From NCBI RefSeq assembly GCF_017426705.2, contig NZ_CP147251.1, forward strand, positions 1,003,501-1,067,500: a stretch of DNA of 64,000 nt, written 5' to 3'. Positions 53,859-61,544 of the stretch are shown here, one piece after another; position 1 is the first letter of the stretch, and the number at the start of each line of letters is the position of its first letter. The stretch is from Enterococcus sp. DIV2402 (GTDB taxonomy: Bacteria; Bacillota; Bacilli; Lactobacillales; Enterococcaceae). The notes below the pieces were generated by a model, which was given only the letters and a program-made list of their open reading frames with translations, was not told the DNA's origin and did no database searches. The position numbers and the translations under genes are program-made.

Positions 53859-54033
53859 GTGCGCCCGACATGCATGATAACTTGGTGGTAAAAGTCCATT
53901 GTGACGTGGAATCTGAAGGAAGTCTGAAGCAAAAGCTTGTATGAAGAAAGCTATACAAGTGGAAAATTCAACTAATTTTAAAACGGCACTCATGTATTAC
54001 TTGTGGATGAAACCTTGGTAAGTATACATGAGT
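53859..54033 (+). mobile_element. 5' remnant of a group II (class C-like) intron
   Basis: It begins GTGCGCCCGACATG, the conserved 5' end of bacterial group II introns (GTGYGCCCG.CATG), and continues with GTGAC.TGGAATCTGAAGGAAG, the well-known domain I segment, then a 14-base-pair hairpin (53988-54002 with 54020-54033). No reverse transcriptase gene, domain V or domain VI follows, so only the first part survives. The insertion point directly behind a terminator T tract is the habit of class C introns. Recognised from memory of the intron consensus; no alignment was run. Confidence 0.75.
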
Positions 54034-54089
54034 ACCATTTTCTTATTTTTCGGCTATCGTTTGTGTAAGATAAGGTTTCGTAAGCTGAA

Positions 54090-54428
54090 CTAATTTTTTG
54101 TTTCTGTCAAAGAGTTAAGAATTAAGTGCGTAACATCTTCAACGTTTCCTGTATAAATATTCTGATAAGGAATACACAGCCCCTTTTCTTTAATTTTCTC
54201 TGGAATATACCTTGAATCCAAATCATTAAAAATAATTAAATCCGCTGATGGTAGCACGTTGCTCGTAGTATCGTAACTAATAAATTGAAGGTCAATGTCG
54301 GATGGTAATTCTTCTTTAAGTTTTTCCTTAAAACGTTTAACACCTTTTCCTGATGTATTGTGGCCATAGCCGAATGGTGGACCACCATCTTGAACATTTA
54401 TGGAATATATCCATAGTACTTTTTTCAT
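54090..54428 (-). CDS. Small EIIB-lac-like or unknown protein
   Basis: A 112-residue soluble protein (MKKVLWIYSINVQDGGPPFG...). The alternating strands and helices, and the stretch SADLIIFNDLDSRYIPEKIKEKGLCIPYQNIY, recall the lactose/cellobiose EIIB fold, but the phosphocysteine after the first strand is absent. The start is ATG 54428 after GAGGAGAG. Isolated between an intron remnant and an AT-rich stretch, without EIIA or EIIC partners. Function unknown; the EIIB resemblance is weak. Confidence 0.5.
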   Translation of the reverse strand: MKKVLWIYSINVQDGGPPFGYGHNTSGKGVKRFKEKLKEELPSDIDLQFISYDTTSNVLPSADLIIFNDLDSRYIPEKIKEKGLCIPYQNIYTGNVEDVTHLILNSLTETKN

Positions 54429-54591
54429 GCTATCTCTCCTCATAATTTATATTTCAAAGCATATCGTTTTACTTTGATTTCATTAATTTATTTATAGTAT
54501 AGTCTTTTTTATCTAAAGTTACGTAGTTTACTTGAATAGTTATTTTTTTGAATGATTTTATTCTCTTTATGAAACGTAACTTGATAGGTAT

Positions 54592-54891
54592 ATGTTTTTT
54601 GTTCTGCTATTTCTGAATGCTCATAAAAGTGAACGAATGTTTTTATTTAGTATCATTACGCTAGTCTCACCAGTCCTTAGATTTCACAATATAACTATAA
54701 ATGATCTCATCATTTCTATTATATCAGTATTGATAGGTATCATTGGATATAAGCTAAATGTGTATACAATTAAAAAACAAGCTTATCTTACAATCAATTC
54801 CGACTATAAGAGAAGCTTGTTTTTAAGTTTTTTGCAACTAATTTTAATGATAAATGATGACCGTTTTTATCATGGTGTAACTAACTCTTGA
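54592..54891 (+). pseudogene. Possible remnant or small membrane protein
   Basis: A 99-codon frame with two hydrophobic stretches (about 16-32 and 36-52). It has no convincing ribosome site, is very AT-rich and overlaps the 3' end of the LTA-synthase-like gene by 22 bases. It may be the decayed end of a membrane protein gene or chance. The 54429-54869 stretch holds nothing else I can support. Confidence 0.25.
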
Positions 54892-56654
54892 TTATAAAAC
54901 TTACTTTTTTTTGCGAGCTCTAAATTGACTTTTTTAAAACCATCTCTCTCAATTAGGGTAGGCGTTGTTGAGGTTAAATCAGTTCCTAAGCCTAACCGGT
55001 TATTAGGGATAGTGACACCCATACTAGCTAAAATTGTTGGAAAATAATCAAAAGGAGCATAGGCACGTTGGGGCGTTTTGGCAGGCGTAGCACTATTTAA
55101 AATTAGATTGAATGTTGAACGCTGATAATCAGCAGGAATGTTATCAAAATAGTCTTTATCCATGCTTAAATGATCGCCTGTTAGCACGACAGTTGTATCT
55201 TTATAAAACGGTTGTGTTTGCATCCAACGTACAAATTCAGTCACTTGTTTTTGCGAATGAACAATCACATTGGCGTACTGGTTTTCATAAAGCTTCGGTG
55301 TTTCGTTACTTACATAGCCATTTGGAAAGTGCGTATCAATTGTTTGCATCGTCAAAGCAAAAGGTTCTTGACTTGCTGCCAAACGTGTTAATTCTTCTTT
55401 GGCAAAGCTAAATAATTTTTGATCTTCAAAGCCCCACCAAACGTAATAGTCTTCAGGAAGACGGTTGCTTTCTTTCGCTTGTTGATAATCGACTAAATGT
55501 GTATTGCCATGCGTTTGATAATAAGTTGCCATGCCACTAAAATTGGCAGGAGAGCCCATTAGTAATGTTTGTTGATAGTCTGCTTCGGCTAAAATATCAC
55601 CCATAGTAGTTGCACCAGGTAAAAAGTAATCTTTTTTACCATAGGCATGGCTATCTGTTGCAATTTTGACTGGCAAACCGGCTGTCATATTTACAACAGC
55701 CGCCATTGTCCAACCTGAGCCATATGTTTGATAAGGTCCGCCAAATAATTCATCCTGAGAAAAATGCATGCCTTCTTGGGACAAAGCTGTTAAATCTGGC
55801 AGGAGGTTTTCTTCTGAATTCCCACCTAAAGAAGAATCTAAATAAGAGTTTTCCATAGATTCTAAGTAGATGTGTACCAAATTTCGTTTTTGTTTAGGAA
55901 AAGTCAATTTAACTGAATCAGGTGCAACATAATTATCCTCAATATAAGATGATTTCGAAGTTAGCGAATGGATAACTTCATCTAAGCGCAAGGTCGAAAT
56001 GGCATAAATACTAGAGATAAATAATAGAAATGCGGCGATAACACCGCCAATTTTACGAATACGTCCATTTGGTAACGGCGTACGATATTTGTTTACGACA
56101 TTGACAGGTGCCCATAAAAAAGTTAAAAAAATAACAGCACCAGTCACATATAATAAAATTTGTGTATCTACAACATCAATTAAAAGCTCATTGGCGGCAC
56201 CATTTACAGGCGAGGTAAAATTAAACATAAACTGTTCCGGTGCGATGGAACCAAAGAAATGATGAAACCAATCGGTACCAATTAGCAAGAACCATCCAAT
56301 CAAAAACATCGCTGAATCAATAATTAGCCAGTTTCGTTCAGCTTTGGTCCGTGGTTTTTTACATTCCTTCAAATGAGCGGAATGATAAATTTGATATTTC
56401 ATAAATAAAAAAACTAACCCAATTACCATTGCAAATAAGACGTATTTCAAGCTAAAGGTGATTGTGTAAGTCTCATTTAGAAATAAATGATTTTTTTGTA
56501 AGATAAAACGTAATAAAAAGAGCGAAAATAAATTAATATATACGGTGTTTTGTAAAAATATGAATGTCTTATTTTTCCCATGCAAAGTGCTAGAACAACG
56601 TAATTCAGCTAAGGTTGTCAACGTACCTACAAGAAGAAAATTGATGAACATCAT
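54870..56654 (-). CDS. LTA synthase-family phosphoglycerol transferase
   Basis: Membrane-anchored sulfatase-fold enzyme, about 594 residues, with four to six N-terminal membrane helices (to about residue 225) and an extracellular catalytic domain. Family features: HIYLESMENSY (metal Glu), GPYQTYGSGWTMAA (candidate nucleophile Thr), DTHFPNGY and LTGDHLSMD. LtaS and OpgB-type proteins move glycerophosphate from phosphatidylglycerol onto teichoic acid or glycans. It differs from typical LtaS in its N-terminal region and may modify another polymer. ATG 56654 is chosen; TTG 56696 would add 14 residues but has a poor ribosome site. Monocistronic. Confidence 0.8.
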   Translation of the reverse strand: MMFINFLLVGTLTTLAELRCSSTLHGKNKTFIFLQNTVYINLFSLFLLRFILQKNHLFLNETYTITFSLKYVLFAMVIGLVFLFMKYQIYHSAHLKECKKPRTKAERNWLIIDSAMFLIGWFLLIGTDWFHHFFGSIAPEQFMFNFTSPVNGAANELLIDVVDTQILLYVTGAVIFLTFLWAPVNVVNKYRTPLPNGRIRKIGGVIAAFLLFISSIYAISTLRLDEVIHSLTSKSSYIEDNYVAPDSVKLTFPKQKRNLVHIYLESMENSYLDSSLGGNSEENLLPDLTALSQEGMHFSQDELFGGPYQTYGSGWTMAAVVNMTAGLPVKIATDSHAYGKKDYFLPGATTMGDILAEADYQQTLLMGSPANFSGMATYYQTHGNTHLVDYQQAKESNRLPEDYYVWWGFEDQKLFSFAKEELTRLAASQEPFALTMQTIDTHFPNGYVSNETPKLYENQYANVIVHSQKQVTEFVRWMQTQPFYKDTTVVLTGDHLSMDKDYFDNIPADYQRSTFNLILNSATPAKTPQRAYAPFDYFPTILASMGVTIPNNRLGLGTDLTSTTPTLIERDGFKKVNLELAKKSKFYNQELVTP

Positions 56655-56880
56655 GATGTTGTAGATCCTTTCTAAAATGTATTGCTTTTGCTCCAAGAAA
56701 TCTCTTTGAATTTTGATGAAACTGACCCGATTATATCAAGTTTTTTCTTTTTGTACAGTCTTTCTTTCAAAAATGAGAAAAAAGTAAGAAGATTATCAAA
56801 AAAATAGAAAAAAACATTGATTGGTAGCGATTTCCAAGTATTTTTGTCAAAAAATAAAAGGAAGCTGTAAAAGATTGTGG

Positions 56881-56925
56881 CTTGTTTTGAACTAAAAACA
56901 AGCTATTTAACGACTTGTTTTTTTT
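56881..56925 (+). promoter_or_regulatory. Attenuator-like triple repeat upstream of GNAT gene
   Basis: Segments CTTGTTTT (56881-56888), AAAAACAAG (56894-56902) and CTTGTTTTTTTT (56914-56925). Segment 2 can pair with either neighbour; pairing 2-3 makes a terminator with a T tract 55 bases before the GNAT start. A promoter upstream is likely but unclear. Confidence 0.4.
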
Positions 56926-56980
56926 CATAAAAAATGGGTTAATAAGAAGATAGAAATTGTATCGATATAAAGGAGAAAAC

Positions 56981-57457
56981 ATGGAGATTACACTTGCACC
57001 ATTTGTAGAAGAAGATAGTGAAGGATTGTGGTTGCTGGAAAAAATTTGGGATGAAACCAATACACCAGTTCCGCTTAATACAGAAGACTATGAGACGTTT
57101 AAGAAAAAATTAGCTGACCAACAGCTATTAGTTGCACACAAAGGTCAAGAAGTGGTAGGATCATTGTCGTATCACGTGATTGATACGATTCCTTCTCGCA
57201 ATAAACAATGGATTTTTGGCATTGCAGTTAGTCCAACTGCGCAAGGTCAAGGTGTGGGACGTTTATTAATTGAAGAGCTGTTTCGTTTGGCGAGAAAAGC
57301 AGGAATCGCTAAACTTTCTTTACGAGTAATGGCGACGAATCCTGGGGCAATTACCTTTTATAAAAAAATGGGGTTTGAGCAAGAAGCGCATTACAAAAAA
57401 GAATTTTGGATAAATGATACTTGGGTTGATGATTTTCAATTTGCGTATTATCTATAA
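56981..57457 (+). CDS. GNAT-family N-acetyltransferase
   Basis: A 158-residue acetyl-CoA-dependent transferase. The pyrophosphate-binding motif A is visible as VSPTAQGQGVGRLLIEELF (about 85-103), and the C-terminal NPGAITFYKKMGFEQE is the usual motif B region. The substrate cannot be told. The start is ATG 56981, five bases after AAAGGAG; a longer frame from 56957 has no ribosome site. Confidence 0.85.
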   Translation: MEITLAPFVEEDSEGLWLLEKIWDETNTPVPLNTEDYETFKKKLADQQLLVAHKGQEVVGSLSYHVIDTIPSRNKQWIFGIAVSPTAQGQGVGRLLIEELFRLARKAGIAKLSLRVMATNPGAITFYKKMGFEQEAHYKKEFWINDTWVDDFQFAYYL

Positions 57458-57544
57458 AAGAATTCGTAAGAAAGTATTCAAAATATTCACACTATTATCT
57501 TGAAATCTGTTACTATAAGAGAAATAGCAAAGGAGAGAAAGAAT

Positions 57545-58573
57545 TTGAGTTTTAAAGCGTTAAGCCAACATATTAATTTAGATACAGTTAAATCAATTTC
57601 AAAACTAACTGAAGAGGAAGCAGCCAAAAAAGCTGCACGCGATGCAGAATTAAAAGCAGTCATGGAAGGAACAGACGACCGCTTTTTATTAGTTATTGGA
57701 CCTTGTTCTGCAGATAATGAAGAAGCAGTTTTAGAATATGCAAGAAGATTAGCAAAATTACAAGAAGAAGTAAAAGATAAAATTTTCATCGTACAACGTG
57801 TGTATACAAATAAACCACGTACCAATGGCGATGGTTACAAAGGATTATTACACCAACAAGACCCATCAGGTGAAATTAACTTGGTTCGCGGAATGGTTGC
57901 AGTACGTAAAATGCACAAACGCGTCTTAACAGAAACAGGGTTAACAACTGCTGATGAAATGTTATATCCTGAAAATTTAGAGTTTATTGAAGACCTTGTT
58001 AGCTATCATGCGGTAGGAGCACGTTCAGTAGAAGACCAACAGCATCGTTTTGTAGCAAGTGGTATTGACCATCCAACCGGGTTAAAAAACCCAACAAGTG
58101 GCAATATTAACGTTTTATTTAATGCGTTGTATGCGAGCCAACAAAAACAAGAATTAATGTACAATGGGATGGAAGTAGAAACTAGTTCAAACCCATTAGC
58201 TCACGTTATTTTGCGTGGTGCTTTAAAAGAAAATGGAAGTGTTGTACCAAACTACCACTATGAAGATTTATTAAAAGTGATTGAAGCCTACAAAAAAGGC
58301 AATTACAAAAATCCATTTATTATGGTCGATACAAATCACGATAATTCTGGTAAAAAATATAATGAACAAATTCGTATTGTTCAAGAAGTTTTAACTAATC
58401 GTCAATGGAATGAAGAAATTAAACAATATGTTCGTGGGTTTATGATTGAAAGTTACCTAGAAGATGGTCGTCAAGAACCTGGTGAAGGAATCTTTGGTCA
58501 ATCTATTACCGATCCTTGTCTAGGATGGGAAAAAACAGAAAAACTTGTCCGCTATATTGCTGAAAATGTTTAA
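57545..58573 (+). CDS. aroF: 3-deoxy-7-phosphoheptulonate (DAHP) synthase, AroG type
   Basis: First step of the shikimate pathway: joins phosphoenolpyruvate and erythrose 4-phosphate. Class I-alpha enzyme of 342 residues with LLVIGPCSADN, QRVYTNKPRT (substrate Arg/Lys), GARSVEDQQHR, and the metal ligand motifs DTNHDNSGK and IESYLEDGRQ. The start is TTG 57545 after AAAGGAG; the longer frame from 57500 places the ribosome site inside the gene. It stands alone. Which of aroF/aroG/aroH is right cannot be decided. Confidence 0.9.
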   Translation: MSFKALSQHINLDTVKSISKLTEEEAAKKAARDAELKAVMEGTDDRFLLVIGPCSADNEEAVLEYARRLAKLQEEVKDKIFIVQRVYTNKPRTNGDGYKGLLHQQDPSGEINLVRGMVAVRKMHKRVLTETGLTTADEMLYPENLEFIEDLVSYHAVGARSVEDQQHRFVASGIDHPTGLKNPTSGNINVLFNALYASQQKQELMYNGMEVETSSNPLAHVILRGALKENGSVVPNYHYEDLLKVIEAYKKGNYKNPFIMVDTNHDNSGKKYNEQIRIVQEVLTNRQWNEEIKQYVRGFMIESYLEDGRQEPGEGIFGQSITDPCLGWEKTEKLVRYIAENV

Positions 58574-58576
58574 AAT

Positions 58577-58613
58577 AAAACAACCAGTCCAAAAATTTGG
58601 CTGGTTGTTTTTT
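58577..58613 (+). terminator. Terminator after DAHP synthase gene
   Basis: AACAACCAG/CTGGTTGTT hairpin with six T. Confidence 0.9.
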
Positions 58614-58641
58614 GATAGAAAAACTCCACATAGTTAAACGT

Positions 58642-59340
58642 TTAATTGGAAAGTGATTTAAGTGTTTCACTCATTAATAATTCAAACTGACTCAGTGTGT
58701 TTCCAAAAAATAAACTAGGCGCAAATTCTTGAAAGGAACGGATCGAAGAGGAGTCACTGCTAATCGTTAGACGGGCAGATGAACTAACTAAAGAGTACCG
58801 AGCGTTTACAAAAGCAATCACCTCTAGATTACGTTCGGTAACCGTCTGCATCAATTCAATCAAGTGATGTATCTCTCCAGAATTAGAAATAACAATAAGT
58901 AACGTCTCATTTTCAACGGCTGTTTTCACAAGTTCTAAAGAATTGTGAGCGGATGCTTGAAATCCAGATGAATTTAAAGATTCCGCAAAGTAGTCCGCCA
59001 AATTTTGAGAAAAGCCAAAACCTAAAATTAAAATACGTTTGTCTTTATATGTAGTTAATAAATGGGTGAACTGTTGAATTTCACTTTCTGACACAAGTTG
59101 AAAAGAAGGCGGTGTTGGTGGTGTCAGCTCGTTTTGAAAGGAAAAAACTAAGTCATTGTAGCTGGCAAAACCAATTTTTTCTAACATATCTACAATAATT
59201 GTCGTGGAAGCATAGGCGTGCTCAGCGACCTCATGAATTCCTAGCTGGTTTAATCTTTGTTTATTTTCTTGCATATAACGCAAAACTTGCGCTTCTATTG
59301 GGGTTAATTGATATTTTTCAATCAGTATTTCAATATTCAT
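58642..59340 (-). CDS. RpiR/MurR-family regulator (1)
   Basis: A 232-residue sugar-phosphate-responsive regulator: N-terminal RpiR helix-turn-helix (about 1-75) and C-terminal SIS domain (about 95-225, KRILILGFGFSQNLADYF; VISNSGEIHHLIELM). It is a close paralogue of the gene at 60176. The residue pattern in its HTH (AYASTTIIVDMLEKIG) departs from the paralogue (SFVSTATIVNMSKKIG), so DNA recognition may differ. The copy is not next to a sugar operon, which suggests a left-over from a duplication. Confidence 0.85.
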   Translation of the reverse strand: MNIEILIEKYQLTPIEAQVLRYMQENKQRLNQLGIHEVAEHAYASTTIIVDMLEKIGFASYNDLVFSFQNELTPPTPPSFQLVSESEIQQFTHLLTTYKDKRILILGFGFSQNLADYFAESLNSSGFQASAHNSLELVKTAVENETLLIVISNSGEIHHLIELMQTVTERNLEVIAFVNARYSLVSSSARLTISSDSSSIRSFQEFAPSLFFGNTLSQFELLMSETLKSLSN

Positions 59341-59568
59341 TGTACGATCACCTTTATCTTGTTTGATAGGAGTATAATATAGAAAAACATAAAAAGAAAT
59401 AGAACAGCATATTACATCTTCTTTAAAAAATGATTAAAGCTGTTTTAAACGGGCATAAAACTAGTTTTTAACATCGTATGACAATACTGTAAGCAAAATG
59501 TCAGTTCATTCACTCGCTAAAATTTTTCAAACCAACTACAATAAAGTTAGAAAGAGAGGCAAAGAGTC
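59341..59568. other. Region between rpiR(1) and yxeA
   Basis: The first 40 or so bases are about 80 percent identical to the start-flanking sequence of the second rpiR gene (shared ATCACCTTTAT and TTTGATAGGAG). The similarity fades where the rarA-C-like gene would begin. The rest holds only the yxeA promoter area; the yxeA ribosome site AGAGAGG is at its end. Confidence 0.45.
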
Positions 59569-59937
59569 ATGAGTAAATTAGCTAAATCACTTATTAGTTT
59601 CTTTGTATTATTGGTTGTGGCAGGTGGTGGATTCTTCTATTATATGATGGTACCAACTGCTTATTATACACAAATCAATGATAAAGGGACAGAAATCAAA
59701 GGTAGCTTTGATAATAAAGAAGAATATGTGCAATATGAATACAGTCAAGCAGGATATGATAAAGAAGGAAATGAAAAAACATTAGATTTCATGACGCATC
59801 CTGATTTAGGCAGACCTTTTAAGCAAGATGCTTACTTAAAAATTAACGTGACCCGCTTTAAAGGAGAAAATAGCTACGAAGAAGTACAAAAAGCAGAAGT
59901 TCCCCAAAAAGCCTTAGAAAAACTTGATGGAAAATAA
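59569..59937 (+). CDS. YxeA family (DUF1093) secreted or membrane-anchored protein
   Basis: A 122-residue protein with one N-terminal membrane segment or signal anchor (about 8-27) and a small extracellular beta-rich domain matching DUF1093/YxeA (AYYTQINDKGTEIKG, YLKINVTRF, QKALEKLDG). The family function is unknown; members are often induced by envelope stress. ATG 59569 follows AGAGAGGCA. It has its own terminator. Confidence 0.8.
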   Translation: MSKLAKSLISFFVLLVVAGGGFFYYMMVPTAYYTQINDKGTEIKGSFDNKEEYVQYEYSQAGYDKEGNEKTLDFMTHPDLGRPFKQDAYLKINVTRFKGENSYEEVQKAEVPQKALEKLDGK

Positions 59938-59968
59938 GTTTAGAGTGAATCTAAACTTATTTTTTTTT
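59936..59968 (+). terminator. Terminator of yxeA
   Basis: AAGTTTAGA/TCTAAACTT hairpin with nine T, overlapping the stop codon. Confidence 0.88.
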
Positions 59969-60009
59969 GTTCCTACATAAAAAGTCTTTACGACAACTCA
60001 ATTAAAACT

Positions 60010-60039
60010 AAACCTCAGATAGAAACGAGAGGTTTTTTT
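60010..60039 (+). terminator. Second terminator-like hairpin
   Basis: AAACCTC/GAGGTTT stem with loop and seven T. Backs up the previous terminator or ends an unseen short transcript. Confidence 0.6.
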
Positions 60040-60075
60040 ATTCAATTAACTTTTAAATGTTCGTGTTTTGTGGAT

Positions 60076-60105
60076 AAACATGTTTTAAAATGACTAAACA
60101 TGTTT
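60076..60105. repeat. Two AAACATGTTT palindromes
   Basis: The ten-base palindrome AAACATGTTT occurs at 60076-60085 and 60096-60105, 20 bases apart (two helical turns). It looks like a pair of protein sites, but no promoter or gene that it would control is evident. Confidence 0.4.
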
Positions 60106-60175
60106 AATAATCTTTGTAAACACATATAAAAGAAAAGAGATGCCGTATAATAAAGCCAAAGTTGTCAATCAGCTT

Positions 60176-60868
60176 TTAAGTGAAAATGGATTTGAGTGCC
60201 GCACTCATGAGTAACTCAAACTGATTAAGTGCAGTACCAAAAAATAAATTAGGCGCAAATTCTTGAAAGGAACGGGGCGAATACGTATCACTGCTAATTG
60301 TTAAAGGCGCTATAGAGCCAATTGAAGAGCAACGTTCACCTACAAAAGCAATGACTTCTAAACGATGGTCTACCGCAAGACGGGTGAGTTCAATCAAGCG
60401 ACGAGTTTCTCCAGAATTGGAAATAACAATAACTAACATTTCGTTTTCAACCGATACACGCAAAAATTCTAAATGGCCATTAGCTGTAGCGCGAAACCCG
60501 TATAAATTTAGAAATTCTGCAAAATAATTAGCTAAATTTTGAGAGAAACCAAACCCTAAAATCATAATACGTTTGTCTTTGTAGTTAGTTAATAATTGGG
60601 TAAATTGTTGGCTTTCGCTGTCTGAGATGACCTGAAAAGTAGGTGCTGGAGTAGGTTCATTTTGAAAGAAGAAAACTAACTCACTGTATCCAGAAAACCC
60701 AATTTTTTTCGACATATTAACAATTGTTGCGGTAGAAACAAAGGACTGTTTTGCGACTTCGCGAATCCCCATTTGTTTTAAGCTTTGTTTATTTTCTTGC
60801 ATGTAACGCAAAACTTGCGCTTCTGCATTGTTCAATTGATATTTCTCAATGAGCATTTCAATATTCAT
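60176..60868 (-). CDS. RpiR/MurR-family regulator (2)
   Basis: A 230-residue paralogue of the regulator at 58642, with HTH (about 1-75) and SIS domain (KRIMILGFGFSQNLANYF; VISNSGETRRLIEL). It is divergent from the rarA-C-like gene and cellobiose-type EIIC with only 41 bases between, so it should control that operon in response to a sugar phosphate. ATG 60868 follows AAAGGTGA. An extended -10 (TGATATAAT on the minus strand) lies at 60912-60904, overlapping the next gene's start. Confidence 0.87.
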   Translation of the reverse strand: MNIEMLIEKYQLNNAEAQVLRYMQENKQSLKQMGIREVAKQSFVSTATIVNMSKKIGFSGYSELVFFFQNEPTPAPTFQVISDSESQQFTQLLTNYKDKRIMILGFGFSQNLANYFAEFLNLYGFRATANGHLEFLRVSVENEMLVIVISNSGETRRLIELTRLAVDHRLEVIAFVGERCSSIGSIAPLTISSDTYSPRSFQEFAPNLFFGTALNQFELLMSAALKSIFT

Positions 60869-60909
60869 TTCACAATCACCTTTATATTATTTGATAGGAG
60901 CATTATATC

Positions 60910-61527
60910 ATGGAAAAAGAAAAAATTATTCAAGATCCTTGGGCAAGAACAACAACTAGAAATGGGTTAGCAGGCGATGAAGTTATTTCTGCTTTACAAA
61001 AATCAATTCGTCGTGGTTACGAAAAAGCCGCATGTGAATTTGCCTATGAAATGTACATTACTTCTCCTCAATATGAAGAAAAATTATGGCGTCGTTTGTT
61101 AGCCATTTCTGTAGAAGATATTGGTATGGGAAATCCACAAGCAGCAATTATGGTCAATAATTTTAATCAAATGCGCAAAGAATTTCAATACAATGAATCG
61201 GACCGTTTAATGTTTATTATTCATGCAATTCGCTATCTATGTGCATCAGAAAAAGATCGTTCATCCGATTTATTAAAAAATATTGTGATTAAAAGTTTTG
61301 CGATGGGCTATGTTCCTGAAATTCCGGACTATGCTTTAGACAAACATACGACCCGTGGATTAGAGATGGGCCGTGATTCGCATCATTTTTTACACGAAGC
61401 AAGTAAAGTAATTCCTCAAGCCGAAGTAGACAATGACTATAAAGAACAATACGATGAAATTTTGAAAAAGTATGATCCAACGAAACAGGTGGAAAATGCG
61501 TTTCAATTTAATTCGTGGCAAGTCTAA
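60910..61527 (+). CDS. Stand-alone RarA/MgsA C-terminal-like domain protein
   Basis: A 205-residue protein without ATPase motifs. Residues about 20-130 resemble the C-terminal region of the AAA+ clamp-loader-like protein RarA/MgsA (LQKSIRRG..., WRRLLAISVEDIGMGNPQAA, then HAIRYLC). In RarA this part forms the tetramer interface. Here it is encoded alone, 17 bases before a PTS EIIC gene and divergent from an RpiR regulator, so its role in sugar metabolism is unclear. AGGAG precedes ATG 60910 by eight bases. The family recognition rests on motifs and is fairly confident; the function is unknown. Confidence 0.72.
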   Translation: MEKEKIIQDPWARTTTRNGLAGDEVISALQKSIRRGYEKAACEFAYEMYITSPQYEEKLWRRLLAISVEDIGMGNPQAAIMVNNFNQMRKEFQYNESDRLMFIIHAIRYLCASEKDRSSDLLKNIVIKSFAMGYVPEIPDYALDKHTTRGLEMGRDSHHFLHEASKVIPQAEVDNDYKEQYDEILKKYDPTKQVENAFQFNSWQV

Positions 61528-61544
61528 GGTAAGGAGGAGAAAAA

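Noticed and set aside
53805..53993. 62-residue minus-strand frame over the ptsG terminator
   Set aside because: The stretch is better explained by the terminator and the group II intron remnant.
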